Shown in pieces: positions 1 to 9,981 of a stretch of 64,000 nucleotides of DNA. This DNA is from Pseudomonas asgharzadehiana (lineage in GTDB: Bacteria > Pseudomonadota > Gammaproteobacteria > Pseudomonadales > Pseudomonadaceae), in contig NZ_CP077079.1 in NCBI RefSeq assembly GCF_019139815.1, positions 1-64,000 on the forward strand, given 5' to 3'. The notes under the pieces were generated by a model that had not been told where the DNA came from, ran no database searches, and was given only the letters and a program-made list of their open reading frames with translations. Made by a program: the position numbers and the translations under genes. How positions within the stretch are numbered: the first letter of the stretch is position 1; each line of letters starts with the position of its first letter.

Positions 1-2010
1 ATGTCCCGACTCAATCCCCGGCAGCAAGAAGCCGTGAACTATGTCGGCGGCCCTCTATTGGTGCTCGCCGGCGCAGGCTCCGGCAAGACCAGCGTGATCA
101 CCCGCAAGATCGCGCACCTGATCCAGAACTGCGGCATCCGCGCGCAGTACATCGTCGCCATGACCTTTACCAACAAGGCCGCGCGCGAGATGAAAGAGCG
201 TGTCGGCACCCTGCTCAAGGGTGGCGAGGGTCGGGGCCTGACCGTGTGTACGTTCCACAACCTGGGCCTGAACATCATCCGCAAGGAGCATGCGCGGCTG
301 GGCTACAAGCCGGGTTTCTCGATTTTTGACGAGACCGACGTCAAAGCCCTGATGACCGACATCATGCAGAAGGAATACGCGGGCGACGACGGCGTTGACG
401 AGATCAAGAACATGATCGGCGCCTGGAAGAACGACCTGATCCTGCCCGCCCAAGCCCTGGAAAACGCACGCAACCCCAAGGAACAGACCGCCGCCATCGT
501 CTACACCCACTATCAACGCACGCTGAAGGCGTTCAACGCGGTGGACTTCGATGACCTGATCCTGCAACCGGTCAAGCTGTTCCAGGAACACGCCGACATC
601 CTTGAAAAGTGGCAGAACAAGGTGCGCTACCTGCTGGTGGACGAATACCAGGACACCAACGCCAGCCAGTATTTGCTGGTGAAGCTACTGATCGGCACGC
701 GCAACCAGTTCACCGTGGTGGGCGACGATGACCAATCGATCTACGCCTGGCGCGGCGCCCGCCCGGAAAACCTGATGCTGCTCAAGGTCGACTACCCGTC
801 CCTGAAAGTGGTGATGCTGGAGCAGAACTACCGCTCTACCAGCCGCATCCTGCGTTGCGCCAACGTGTTGATCTCCAACAACCCCCACGAGTTTGAAAAA
901 CAGCTGTGGAGCGAGATGGGCCATGGCGATGAGATCCGCGTGATCCGTTGCCGCAACGAAGACGCCGAAGCCGAGCGCGTGGCCGTGGAAATCCTCAGCC
1001 TGCACTTGCGTACCGACCGGCCCTACAGCGACTTTGCGATCCTGTATCGCGGCAACTACCAGGCCAAGCTGATCGAGCTGAAATTGCAGCACCACCAGGT
1101 GCCGTATCGCCTGTCGGGCGGCAACAGTTTTTTCGGACGCCAGGAAGTCAAAGACCTGATGGCCTACTTCCGGTTGATCGTGAACCCGGACGACGACAAC
1201 GCCTTCCTGCGGGTGATCAACGTCCCACGTCGGGAGATCGGTTCGACGACGCTGGAAAAACTCGGCAACTACGCCACCGAGCGCAAGATCTCGATGTACG
1301 CCGCCACCGATGAAATCGGCCTGGGCGAACACCTGGACACACGCTTCACCGATCGTCTGTCGCGCTTCAAGCGTTTTATGGACAAGGTGCGCGAACAATG
1401 CGCCGGGGAAGACCCGATCAGCGCCCTGCGCAGCATGGTCATGGACATTGACTATGAGAACTGGCTGCGCACCAACAGCTCCAGCGACAAGGCCGCGGAT
1501 TACCGCATGGGCAACGTCTGGTTCCTGATCGAAGCGCTGAAGAACACCCTGGAAAAAGACGAAGACGGCGAAATGACCGTCGAGGACGCCATCGGCAAGC
1601 TGGTGCTGCGCGACATGCTTGAGCGCCAGCAAGAAGAGGAAGACGGCGCCGAAGGTGTGCAGATGATGACCTTGCATGCCTCCAAGGGCCTGGAATTTCC
1701 CTACGTGTTCATCATGGGCATGGAAGAAGAAATCCTCCCGCACCGCTCCAGTATTGAAGCCGACACCATCGAAGAGGAACGGCGCCTGGCCTACGTGGGC
1801 ATTACCCGCGCGCGTCAGACCCTGGCCTTCACCTTTGCCGCCAAGCGCAAGCAATACGGCGAAATCATCGATTGTGCCCCCAGCCGGTTCCTCGACGAAC
1901 TACCGCCGGATGACTTGGCCTGGGAAGGCAATGACGACACCCCGACCGAGGTGAAGGCCGTTCGCGGCAATACCGCCCTGGCGGATATACGCGCAATGCT
2001 AAAGCGCTAG
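1..2010 (+). CDS. rep: ATP-dependent DNA helicase Rep
   Basis: Superfamily 1A 3'-5' DNA helicase that helps replication forks pass obstacles and restart. The 669-residue product is close to the usual Rep length of about 670. The P-loop GAGSGKT lies at residues 24-30 (Lys29). The Walker B/DExx segment VDEYQDTN follows near residue 215, then GDDDQSIYAWRGA and QNYRS, and late VxxMTLHASKGLEFPYVF and VGITRAR. These are the UvrD/Rep/PcrA motifs in order. The N-terminal sequence MSRLNPRQQEAV is typical of Rep rather than UvrD. The ATG is the first base of the window, so its promoter and ribosome binding site cannot be seen. Confidence 0.96.
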   Translation: MSRLNPRQQEAVNYVGGPLLVLAGAGSGKTSVITRKIAHLIQNCGIRAQYIVAMTFTNKAAREMKERVGTLLKGGEGRGLTVCTFHNLGLNIIRKEHARLGYKPGFSIFDETDVKALMTDIMQKEYAGDDGVDEIKNMIGAWKNDLILPAQALENARNPKEQTAAIVYTHYQRTLKAFNAVDFDDLILQPVKLFQEHADILEKWQNKVRYLLVDEYQDTNASQYLLVKLLIGTRNQFTVVGDDDQSIYAWRGARPENLMLLKVDYPSLKVVMLEQNYRSTSRILRCANVLISNNPHEFEKQLWSEMGHGDEIRVIRCRNEDAEAERVAVEILSLHLRTDRPYSDFAILYRGNYQAKLIELKLQHHQVPYRLSGGNSFFGRQEVKDLMAYFRLIVNPDDDNAFLRVINVPRREIGSTTLEKLGNYATERKISMYAATDEIGLGEHLDTRFTDRLSRFKRFMDKVREQCAGEDPISALRSMVMDIDYENWLRTNSSSDKAADYRMGNVWFLIEALKNTLEKDEDGEMTVEDAIGKLVLRDMLERQQEEEDGAEGVQMMTLHASKGLEFPYVFIMGMEEEILPHRSSIEADTIEEERRLAYVGITRARQTLAFTFAAKRKQYGEIIDCAPSRFLDELPPDDLAWEGNDDTPTEVKAVRGNTALADIRAMLKR

Positions 2011-2056
2011 AATCGACTACTTTTTAATCTACTTTCGGCGCGCACCGCGCCATTAG

Positions 2057-2638
<582 letters not shown>

Positions 2639-2652
2639 GGCAACACCGCTTG

Positions 2653-2748
2653 AAATGTAGGAGGGGGCTTGCTCCCGATAGCGGTGTATCAGTCACCAAA
2701 TGTATTGGCTGACCCACTGCTATCGGGGCAAGCCCCCTTCCACATTTG
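2653..2748. repeat. REPIN-type paired inverted REP element
   Basis: Two facing REP units separate the convergent xpt and CoA-transferase genes. The left unit (about 2653-2683) carries GGAGGGGGCTTGCTCCCGAT; the right unit (about 2715-2748) carries ATCGGGGCAAGCCCCCTTCC on the same strand, its near-complement. The inner arms GATAGCGGTG and CACTGCTATC also pair. The same layout recurs at 15969-16061 and 34148-34241. Confidence 0.85.
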
Positions 2749-2763
2749 GTTTTATATTGGTTT

Positions 2764-4686
2764 TCAGTGCGCGGTTGCTTGTAAGCCCGCCAGCAACAAG
2801 CGCTGATAGAGATCCTCTTTCAGCCCCTCCGGCCTATCCAGCCGCATCCGCTCCAGATGCCTGGGAAACGCCTCCGGCTCCGGAGCATCCAGCGCGGCCT
2901 TGCCCAGCTCAAGCACCTCCGTCAGCTTGAACTTACTCTTGAGCCAGTTCAGCGCCCGTAACAAATCCCGCTCTTCATCGGTGAAATCACTGCCCAACGG
3001 GTACTCCGGGAACAAGCGTTTATGCCGCGACTGAATGCCTTTGAGGCGCTCCGGCGTGTTGTCGGCAAAACGTGGATCCAACTGAAAGCCCCTGGGTAAC
3101 TTGCCAGCCTTTTGCGCCTGCTCGATCAAGTCGGCCTGGAAGCGTGAGTCGCTGATAGTAAGCAGTGCTTCGATCACCTTGGCATCCGTCTGCCCCCGCA
3201 AGTCGGCAATTCCGTACTCGGTGATGACGATATCCCGCAGGTGCCGGGGGATGGTGCAGTGGCCGTAGTCCCAGACGATATTGGAACTGACCTCCCCCGC
3301 CGACTCGCGCCAGCTGCGCAAGATCAGGATCGAGCGCGCACCGTCCAATGCATGGCCCTGGGCAACAAAATTGTATTGCCCGCCCACGCCGCTGAGTACG
3401 CGACCGTCTTCCAACTGGTCCGCGACGCCCGCGCCGAGCAAGGTCACCATGATTGCGCTGTTGATAAACCGCGCATCCTGGCGCTGCAAACGCTTGAGTT
3501 CTTCCTGACCGTACAGCTCGTTGATGTAGCTGATGCGGGTCATGTTGAATTGCAGGCGCTTGGCGTGGGTCATTTCCTGCAAGCGCTGGTAAAAACTGCG
3601 GGGGCCCAGGAAGAAACCACCGTGTATCGACACCCCATCGGGCTGCGCCGCATCGTCCAGCAAGCCGGCGTTGGCCTGCTCCTGAGTCGCCACATCCGGA
3701 TAAACCTTGCGTCGCACAATCCCCGCATCCGCCAGCACCAGCAGGCCGTTGACGAACATCTCGCTGCAGCCGTAGAGGCCACGGGCGAAGGGATCGACAC
3801 CGCCTTCACGGCTGATCAGCGGCGCCCACTGGTACACATCAAGGTCCGTCAGCAGCAGGCGGTAGGCTTCGTTGTCGGCCTGGCGCGCGAGCAAGGCGGC
3901 GGTCAGCGCATCCCCCATGGAACCGATGCCTATCTGCAAGGTGCCGCCATCACGCACCAGGGTGCTGGCGTGCAGGCCGATGAAATGATCCTGGAACCCC
4001 ACCGGCATATTCGGCGTGGAAAACAGCGTGGTGCTGTCCTTGGCATCGATCAGGTAGTCGAACGCATCCATGCCCAATTCGGAATCGCCAGGCATGTAGG
4101 GCAAGTCGGTGTGGACCTGGCCGACGATCAAAATGGTTTCGCCCGCGTCGCGGCGCTTTTCGATCATCGGCAGCAGGTCAAGGCTGATATCGGGGTTGCA
4201 GCTCAGGCTCAGGCGGTCCGGATGCTCGGCGCTGCTGGCCACCAATTGTGCAACCAGATTCAAGCCAGCGGCATTGATATCGCGGGCGGCGTGGCTGTAG
4301 TTACTGCTGACGTAATCCTGCTGGGCCGACGTGCTGTGCAGCAAACTGCCGGGCTGCATGAAGAACTGCCGTACGTGGATGTTGTTTGGAAGGCTGTCTT
4401 TATGCAGGTCGGCGAGGAAATCCAGCTCGGGATAGTCACCGAACACCCGCTCGATGAAGGGTTCGAGAAAGCGCTTCTGCAACCCGTCACCCAGGGTTGG
4501 CCGGCCAAGGCTCAGGGCGGTGTAAATCGTAAGCGCGCGCTCCGGCAGTTGGGCGATTCGCCGGTACAGCGCGTTGACGAACAGGTTGGGCTTACCCAGG
4601 CCCAGCGGCATGCCCATGTGGATATGCGCCGGCAAGCGCGCCAGTACGTCGTCAACTGCTTGCTCGATTGAACACAACTGCACCAT
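2764..4686 (-). CDS. Acetyl-CoA hydrolase/transferase family protein
   Basis: Member of the acetyl-CoA hydrolase/CoA-transferase family, which moves CoA between acyl groups or hydrolyses acyl-CoA; the substrate cannot be read from sequence. The 640-residue product is longer than the roughly 500-residue succinyl-CoA:acetate transferases. An open frame continues upstream to 4803. I chose the ATG at 4686 because GGGAG lies 7 bases before it and MVQLCSIEQAVDDVL reads as a domain start. Family features include an N-terminal GLGKPN-like segment and the late GVGGQYNFV and ITEYGIADLRGQTDAKVIEALL stretches. It is convergent with xpt across a REP pair. Confidence 0.82.
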   Translation of the reverse strand: MVQLCSIEQAVDDVLARLPAHIHMGMPLGLGKPNLFVNALYRRIAQLPERALTIYTALSLGRPTLGDGLQKRFLEPFIERVFGDYPELDFLADLHKDSLPNNIHVRQFFMQPGSLLHSTSAQQDYVSSNYSHAARDINAAGLNLVAQLVASSAEHPDRLSLSCNPDISLDLLPMIEKRRDAGETILIVGQVHTDLPYMPGDSELGMDAFDYLIDAKDSTTLFSTPNMPVGFQDHFIGLHASTLVRDGGTLQIGIGSMGDALTAALLARQADNEAYRLLLTDLDVYQWAPLISREGGVDPFARGLYGCSEMFVNGLLVLADAGIVRRKVYPDVATQEQANAGLLDDAAQPDGVSIHGGFFLGPRSFYQRLQEMTHAKRLQFNMTRISYINELYGQEELKRLQRQDARFINSAIMVTLLGAGVADQLEDGRVLSGVGGQYNFVAQGHALDGARSILILRSWRESAGEVSSNIVWDYGHCTIPRHLRDIVITEYGIADLRGQTDAKVIEALLTISDSRFQADLIEQAQKAGKLPRGFQLDPRFADNTPERLKGIQSRHKRLFPEYPLGSDFTDEERDLLRALNWLKSKFKLTEVLELGKAALDAPEPEAFPRHLERMRLDRPEGLKEDLYQRLLLAGLQATAH

Positions 4687-4823
4687 CCGACTGCTCCCGA
4701 ACATTCCATGAATAGGGGTTCGACCGAGCTTGCCGGGTCTTTGCTGCAATGAACAGCGCAAAACCTGAATGACAGGTACAAAAAAGCCGCTCGTAAGCGG
4801 CATTTTTGGCGAAGATTGACTGA

Positions 4824-5246
4824 TTACAACCCAGACATCTGCTTGATAGCGCCTTTGAGGTCGTCATCCGAGCAATCCGCGCAGGTGCCTTTGGGCGGCA
4901 TGGCGTTGATCCCGGTGATCGCCTTGGCCAGGATGCCGTCGAGACCGCCCTGGTGGTCGGCGCGTTCTTTCCAGGCGGCTTTGTCGCCGATTTTCGGCGC
5001 GCCCAGCAGGCCAGTGCCGTGGCAAGCATTGCAGTGTTTGGCGATGATCTCGTCCGGCGTTTTCGCGCCGCCACCGCCCGCTGCAACGGCGACTTCCATG
5101 CCCTTGCACTCCTGGCCCTGGACGCAAACCTGGCCGACAGGCTCCAGGCGTTTGGCAATTTCATCATTGGTCGCAGCTTGAGCGCTGACAGCCCATAGGG
5201 CCAGTACGGTTGCTGGTGCAGCCAGCATTTTCATAATTAGGTTCAC
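4824..5246 (-). CDS. cycB: Cytochrome c5 family protein
   Basis: Small periplasmic monohaem cytochrome c used as an electron carrier. The 140-residue product has a signal peptide (hydrophobic MLAAPATVLALWAVSAQA, cleaved after AQA). The haem-binding CNACH is near residue 72, a methionine candidate for the second ligand lies in NAMPPKGTC, and the late CADC pair is typical of cytochrome c5. The start is GTG with GAGGGTG 5 bases upstream; an internal ATG four codons later lacks such a site. It sits between the CoA-transferase gene and pauR, as I remember for cycB in P. aeruginosa. Confidence 0.88.
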   Translation of the reverse strand: MNLIMKMLAAPATVLALWAVSAQAATNDEIAKRLEPVGQVCVQGQECKGMEVAVAAGGGGAKTPDEIIAKHCNACHGTGLLGAPKIGDKAAWKERADHQGGLDGILAKAITGINAMPPKGTCADCSDDDLKGAIKQMSGL

Positions 5247-5416
5247 GCGTTCACCCTCAATGGTGGCTATTCACGCCTGCGGCCACGGTTTCGCAGGCGG
5301 CGAAAGTATAACGGTTAGCCCGCCTGGCCGAAACAACCCTATTAAATAAAGGGAGATTCAGTCTCGCGGAATACTGCTGCGGGAGCCTCTGCAACGCTGG
5401 CAGGACGCCTCTATTC

Positions 5417-5965
5417 TTAAAAGTTCGCGGGTGTGGCTGCGCTGATTAGCCGCGCCGGTACGTCGAACGGATTGCGAAAACGATGGGGCTTGGTACTTTC
5501 AAAGTAGTAGCTATCGCCGGCTTCGAGCACAAAAGTTTCAAGACCGACCACCAACTCCAAACGGCCCTCCACCAGAATCCCGGTTTCCTCGCCTTCGTGG
5601 GTGAGCATTTCTTCGCCGGTATCAGCGCCCGGCGGGTAGATTTCGTTGAGAAACGCGATGGCCCGGCTAGGGTGCGCCCGACCTACCAATTTCATGGTCA
5701 CCGCGCCGTCGGAGATGTCGATCAGCTCATTGGCTTTATAGACGATCTGCGTCGGAATTTCCTGGAGGATCTCCTCGGAAAAGAACTCGACCATCGACAT
5801 GGGGATGCCGCCCAGCACCTTGCGCAAGGAGCTGATCGAGGGGCTGACACTGTTTTTTTCGATCATCGAAATGGTGCTGTTGGTGACACCCGCACGCTTG
5901 GCGAGTTCACGCTGGGAAAGACCCTTCAGCTTACGGATGGATTGCAGTCGTTCGCCGACGTCCAA
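5417..5965 (-). CDS. pauR: XRE-cupin transcriptional regulator, PauR-type
   Basis: DNA-binding regulator of 182 residues. It has an N-terminal Cro/C1-type helix-turn-helix (LSQRELAKRAGVTNSTISMIE, residues about 18-38) and a C-terminal cupin sensor domain (residues about 105-178, with HEGEETGILVEGRLEL and the GDSYYFESTKPHRF box). The start is TTG, eight bases after a strong AGGAGG. Known: in P. aeruginosa the XRE-cupin protein next to dadX is PauR, a repressor of polyamine catabolism genes. The same neighbourhood here, with pauB- and pauC-type genes nearby, supports that name, but the effector and targets are inferred. Confidence 0.82.
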   Translation of the reverse strand: MDVGERLQSIRKLKGLSQRELAKRAGVTNSTISMIEKNSVSPSISSLRKVLGGIPMSMVEFFSEEILQEIPTQIVYKANELIDISDGAVTMKLVGRAHPSRAIAFLNEIYPPGADTGEEMLTHEGEETGILVEGRLELVVGLETFVLEAGDSYYFESTKPHRFRNPFDVPARLISAATPANF

Positions 5966-6081
5966 TGCGGGAGCCTCCTAGGATTCAGGCGTTGTTGTAA
6001 TTGGCCGTTATCATGGCGACAGCGTTCAGTATTTACAACACTTGGGCCTAAATCCCAGGCAGCTGTGTCCGTGCGCGGCGG

Positions 6082-7155
6082 TCAAGCGCCGGAATAGAGC
6101 CTTGGCACCCGGCGCAGGTTGCAGAAGATCTGGTAGGGGATGGTGTCAGCGGCCACCGCGACGTCGCTGGCGAGGATATTTTTGCCCCACAGCTCTACCG
6201 TGGAGCCAAGGCCAGCCTGAGGCACATCCGTCAGGTCGATACACAGCATGTCCATGGACACACGCCCCAGCAACTGGCTGCGCTGCCCGGCCACCCGCAC
6301 CGGCGTACCCGTGGGCGCGTGACGCGGATAGCCGTCTGCGTAGCCCAAGGCAACCACGCCGATACGCATCGGCTTGGGCGTAACGAACCGGGCGCCGTAG
6401 CCCACCGGCTCGCCAGCCGGCAGTTCGCGCACACAGATCACTTTCGATTCCAGGGTCATCACCGGTTGCAAGCGCGCGGCCAGAGCCTGGTTTTCACCAA
6501 ATGGGGTGGCGCCGTACAGCATGATGCCCGGGCGTACCCAGTCGCTGAGCACATTTGGCCAGCCCAATACCGCGGGTGAATTGCGCAGGCTGACTTCGGC
6601 CGCCAGGCCCTGGCGCGCCGCTTCAAACACCGCCACTTGTTCGGTGCTGCTGGCGCAATCAAGCTCATCGGCGCGGGCAAAGTGACTCATCAGCACAATC
6701 TTCGCGACTTTACCGCTGGCCAGCAGGCGCTGATAAGCCGCGTGGTAATCCTTGGGATGCAGGCCCACGCGATGCATGCCCGAGTCCAGCTTGAGCCAAA
6801 TAGTCAAGGGCTTGCTCAGCGTGGCCTGTTCGATCGCATCCAGTTGCCACAGCGAATGCACCACGCACCAAAAATCATGCTCGACGATCAGCCCCAGCTC
6901 ATCCGCTTCAAAAAAACCTTCCAGCAGCAACACTGGCGCGCGAATGCCAGCGGCGCGCAGCTCCAACGCCTCTTCGATGCATGCCACGGCGAACCCATCG
7001 GCCTCGGCTTCCAGCGCCTGGGCCACGCGCACGGCGCCATGGCCGTAGGCATCGGCCTTGATCACGGCAAGGGCCTTGGCCCCGGTGACTTCACGGGCCA
7101 ATTGGTAGTTGTGGCGCAGGGCTTGGAGGTCGATCAGGGCACGGGCTGGACGCAT
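6082..7155 (-). CDS. dadX: Catabolic alanine racemase
   Basis: PLP enzyme interconverting L- and D-alanine, feeding D-alanine to DadA. The 357 residues match DadX length. The PLP lysine is Lys33 in [11 protein letters not shown]; the second catalytic tyrosine lies in [10 protein letters not shown], and the [11 protein letters not shown] stretch is typical. It is the third gene of the minus-strand dadA-ridA-dadX group, 77 bases after ridA, which marks it as the catabolic racemase rather than the biosynthetic Alr. The ribosome binding site (AGAAGCC) is weak. Confidence 0.95.
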   Translation of the reverse strand: MRPARALIDLQALRHNYQLAREVTGAKALAVIKADAYGHGAVRVAQALEAEADGFAVACIEEALELRAAGIRAPVLLLEGFFEADELGLIVEHDFWCVVHSLWQLDAIEQATLSKPLTIWLKLDSGMHRVGLHPKDYHAAYQRLLASGKVAKIVLMSHFARADELDCASSTEQVAVFEAARQGLAAEVSLRNSPAVLGWPNVLSDWVRPGIMLYGATPFGENQALAARLQPVMTLESKVICVRELPAGEPVGYGARFVTPKPMRIGVVALGYADGYPRHAPTGTPVRVAGQRSQLLGRVSMDMLCIDLTDVPQAGLGSTVELWGKNILASDVAVAADTIPYQIFCNLRRVPRLYSGA

Positions 7156-7232
7156 GGCGGCAGGCTTCTAGGCAGCGGAGTGAAAAAAAACGGTACCGAC
7201 AGACAGCATCGGCACCGTAAGAGGGATCGTGT

Positions 7233-7586
7233 TTAAGGCAGCGCGGCCACGACGGACAGCTCTACGAGGATTTGCGGCTCGCACAATTTGGCTTCAACCG
7301 TGGCACGGGCCGGGGCGACGCCTTTAGGCAACCACGTGTCCCACACCGCGTTCATGCCGGCGAAATCGGCGTCAATGTCTTTCAGGTAGATCGTCACCGA
7401 CAGCAACCGGCTCTTGTCGGTCCCGGCCAAGCCCAGCAAACGCTCGATATTGGCCAAGGTTTCACGGGTCTGCTGTTCAATCCCCGCGTTCATGTCGTCG
7501 CCGACTTGCCCTGCCAGGTACACGGTACCGCTGTGGACAACGATCTGGCTCATGCGCTCATTGGTGAGCTGGCGCTGGATTGACAT
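7233..7586 (-). CDS. RidA/YjgF-family protein of the dad operon
   Basis: Small 117-residue member of the Rid (enamine/imine deaminase) superfamily, which hydrolyses reactive 2-aminoacrylate-type intermediates made by PLP enzymes. The conserved arginine is in [10 protein letters not shown] and the glutamate in ILVELSVV. The start overlaps the 3' end of dadA by 29 bases; AGGAG lies 10 bases upstream. An alternative start at 7553 just past the dadA stop would delete the N-terminal strand, so the longer form is preferred. It differs clearly from the ridA gene at 32949. Its position suggests it detoxifies imines formed during D-amino-acid oxidation. Confidence 0.88.
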   Translation of the reverse strand: MSIQRQLTNERMSQIVVHSGTVYLAGQVGDDMNAGIEQQTRETLANIERLLGLAGTDKSRLLSVTIYLKDIDADFAGMNAVWDTWLPKGVAPARATVEAKLCEPQILVELSVVAALP

Positions 7587-8859
7587 GTTTTGCGGACTCC
7601 TGGTGGTTGCCGTAACGGGAAATATCGAGGCCTGCGGCGCTGATCTGCGGGGTTTTCCTGGCCATCAGGTCGGCCAGCAAGCGACCGGAACCGCACGCCA
7701 TGGTCCAACCGAGGGTGCCATGGCCGGTATTGAGGAACAGGTTCCTGAACGGTGTGGCACCGACAATGGGTGTGCCGTCGGGTGTGGTCGGACGCAGGCC
7801 GGTCCAGAAACTGGCCTCGGCCAAATCGCCGCCCTGAGGATAAAGGTCGTTGACGATCATCTCCAGGGTTTCACGTCGACGAGGGTTAAGCGACAGGTCA
7901 AAACCGGCTATTTCAGCCATGCCACCCACGCGAATGCGGTTATCGAAACGGGTGATCGCGACCTTGTAGGTTTCATCGAGGATGGTCGACGTCGGTGCCA
8001 TCGCCGGGTTGGTGATCGGCACGGTCAGCGAGTAGCCCTTGAGCGGGTACACCGGTGCCTTGATCCCCAGCGGCTTGAGCAGTTTTGGCGAGTAGCTACC
8101 CAGGGCCAGCACGTAGCGGTCGGCGGTTTCGAGCTTGCCGTCGATCCACACGCCGTTGATGCGATCACCGGCCTGGTCAAGGCGTTGGATGTCCTGTTCG
8201 AAGCGGAACTCCACACCCAGCTGTTTGCACATCTCGGCCAGGCGTGTGGTGAACATCTGGCAGTCGCCGGTCTGGTCGTTAGGCAGGCGCAGGGCACCGG
8301 CGAGGATATCGGTGACGCTGGCCAGGGCCGGCTCAACGCGGGCAATGCCGGCGCGATCGAGCAGTTCGAACGGCACACCGGACTCTTTCAACACCGCGAT
8401 ATCCTTGGCGGCGCCATCCAATTGGGCTTGGGTGCGGAACAACTGGGTAGTCCCGAGGCTACGGCCTTCGTAGGCAATGCCGGTCTCGGCGCGCAATTCA
8501 TCGAGGCAGTCGCGGCTGTACTCGGACAAGCGCACCATGCGCTCCTTGTTCACGGCATAGCGACTGGCCGTGCAGTTGCGCAACATCTGCGCCATCCACA
8601 GGTATTGATCGATATCGGCGGTGGCCTTGATCGCCAGCGGCGCGTGGCGTTGCAGCAACCACTTGATGGCCTTGAGCGGCACACCCGGCGCGGCCCAGGG
8701 CGAGGCATAGCCGGGAGACACTTGGCCGGCATTGGCGAAACTGGTTTCCATGGCGGCGGCGGGCTGGCGGTCGACTACCACGACCTCAAAACCGGCCCGA
8801 GCCAAATAGTAGGCACTGGTCACACCAATGACGCCGCTACCCAAGACCAGAACGCGCAT
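7558..8859 (-). CDS. dadA: D-amino acid dehydrogenase small subunit
   Basis: Membrane-associated FAD enzyme that oxidises D-alanine and other D-amino acids to keto acids and ammonia, passing electrons to the respiratory chain. The 433 residues match DadA. The N-terminal dinucleotide fold is [18 protein letters not shown], and the late [14 protein letters not shown] and [16 protein letters not shown] segments are typical. GAGGA lies 8 bases before the ATG. It is the first gene of dadA-ridA-dadX and diverges from lrp, its likely activator. Confidence 0.96.
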   Translation of the reverse strand: MRVLVLGSGVIGVTSAYYLARAGFEVVVVDRQPAAAMETSFANAGQVSPGYASPWAAPGVPLKAIKWLLQRHAPLAIKATADIDQYLWMAQMLRNCTASRYAVNKERMVRLSEYSRDCLDELRAETGIAYEGRSLGTTQLFRTQAQLDGAAKDIAVLKESGVPFELLDRAGIARVEPALASVTDILAGALRLPNDQTGDCQMFTTRLAEMCKQLGVEFRFEQDIQRLDQAGDRINGVWIDGKLETADRYVLALGSYSPKLLKPLGIKAPVYPLKGYSLTVPITNPAMAPTSTILDETYKVAITRFDNRIRVGGMAEIAGFDLSLNPRRRETLEMIVNDLYPQGGDLAEASFWTGLRPTTPDGTPIVGATPFRNLFLNTGHGTLGWTMACGSGRLLADLMARKTPQISAAGLDISRYGNHQESAKHVNPAPAHQ

Positions 8860-8919
8860 TTTTATATCCTCATCGCGGCCTGGCCGCTGACGTGTGTTGT
8901 TTCGAGCAATGATGAGCGC

Positions 8920-8973
8920 AGTATAAAAAGCAATCGCCAGTGCATTTCACTATATAAATGCCTATATTTGGCG
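8920..8973. promoter_or_regulatory. Divergent dadA/lrp control region
   Basis: AT-rich stretch between dadA and lrp. On the minus strand TATACT (8920-8925 on the plus strand as AGTATA) is a plausible dadA -10 box. GCATTT (8942-8947) and AAATGC (8956-8961) form a 20-bp inverted repeat around an AT centre. It is flanked by CGCCA (8935-8939) and TGGCG (8969-8973). This arrangement fits an operator for Lrp, but the assignment is inference. Confidence 0.45.
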
Positions 8974-9015
8974 ACAATTCTCGGCAAAAAACCTTTTTAC
9001 AGAGGCGTATCCCCT

Positions 9016-9504
9016 ATGCGTACCAACACCCAGACCAAGCGGGAGCTGGACAAGATCGACCGCAACATCCTGCGTATCCTGCAGACCGACGGGCGAATTT
9101 CGTTCACGGAACTGGGGGAAAAGGTCGGGCTGTCGACCACGCCTTGCACTGAGCGGGTGCGTCGGTTGGAGCGCGAAGGGATCATCATGGGCTACAACGC
9201 GCGGCTCAATCCGCAGCATTTAAAAGGCAGTTTGCTGGTATTTGTCGAGATCAGCCTGGATTACAAGTCCGGCGATACCTTTGAGGAGTTTCGCCGCGCC
9301 GTGCTGAAACTGCCCCATGTGCTGGAGTGCCACCTGGTCTCCGGCGACTTCGACTATCTGGTGAAAGCGCGGATTTCCGAGATGGCCTCATACCGCAAGT
9401 TGCTGGGCGATATCCTGCTCAAGCTGCCCCACGTGCGCGAATCCAAGAGCTATATCGTGATGGAAGAAGTCAAAGAGAGCCTGAACCTGCCAATTCCGGA
9501 CTGA
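9016..9504 (+). CDS. lrp: Leucine-responsive regulator, Lrp family
   Basis: Lrp/AsnC-family regulator of 162 residues. It has an N-terminal winged helix (residues about 12-60, ending CTERVRRLEREGII) and a C-terminal RAM ligand-binding domain. The chosen ATG has AGAGGCG about 7 bases upstream; the frame stays open far upstream across dadA, but that part is antisense. Divergent placement from dadA-ridA-dadX matches the pseudomonad arrangement in which the neighbouring Lrp protein activates dad genes in response to alanine. Confidence 0.94.
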   Translation: MRTNTQTKRELDKIDRNILRILQTDGRISFTELGEKVGLSTTPCTERVRRLEREGIIMGYNARLNPQHLKGSLLVFVEISLDYKSGDTFEEFRRAVLKLPHVLECHLVSGDFDYLVKARISEMASYRKLLGDILLKLPHVRESKSYIVMEEVKESLNLPIPD

Positions 9505-9512
9505 CTGGACCG

Positions 9513-9866
9513 CTACACCAGCACTTGCCGGGTACTGGCCATGTACTCATGAATCTGCTTTTCGACCCGTGGATGGATCAACTCCACCGGTCGCCGCCCA
9601 TTAGGGCACGGCAAGGTCTTGGTGGTGCCGAACAACCGACAGATCAACGGCCGCTCGTCATACACGGTGCAGCCGGCGGGCCCCAGGTGCACGCAGTTCA
9701 GCTCATCCATCGCCGCGTCCTGCTCGGCGGCGGTCTTACGCGGCAGGCGTGACATTTCCTCGGGCGACGTCGTTACCGGCCCACAGCAGTCGTGGCAACC
9801 GGGTACGCATTCGAACGAAGGAATCTGACGGCGCAGCGCGCTGATTTTCTGACTGTTGCAACTCAT
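9513..9866 (-). CDS. YkgJ-family cysteine cluster protein
   Basis: A 117-residue protein of the UPF0153/YkgJ family, thought to bind zinc or an iron-sulphur centre. Cysteines follow the family pattern: CVPGCHDCC near residues 20-28, then NCVHLGPAGCTVYDERPLICRLFG. Function is unknown. It is convergent with lrp, only 8 bases apart, and its start region is back to back with the FAD oxidoreductase. No strong ribosome binding site is visible. Confidence 0.8.
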   Translation of the reverse strand: MSCNSQKISALRRQIPSFECVPGCHDCCGPVTTSPEEMSRLPRKTAAEQDAAMDELNCVHLGPAGCTVYDERPLICRLFGTTKTLPCPNGRRPVELIHPRVEKQIHEYMASTRQVLV

Positions 9867-9981
9867 CGAAACAGGTACCGGAGGGCGAATAGACCTGGAT
9901 TCTGACGCAAAACGCCGCGCGCAGACAGCGTCGTCCGACCGCTGTATCCTGCGTCAAATTTTCCAAACAGGGAGCGTCCCC

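Noticed and set aside
7414..9015. Long N-terminal extension of lrp
   Set aside because: The frame is open but lies antisense to ridA and dadA; Lrp begins at 9016 with a good ribosome binding site and standard length.
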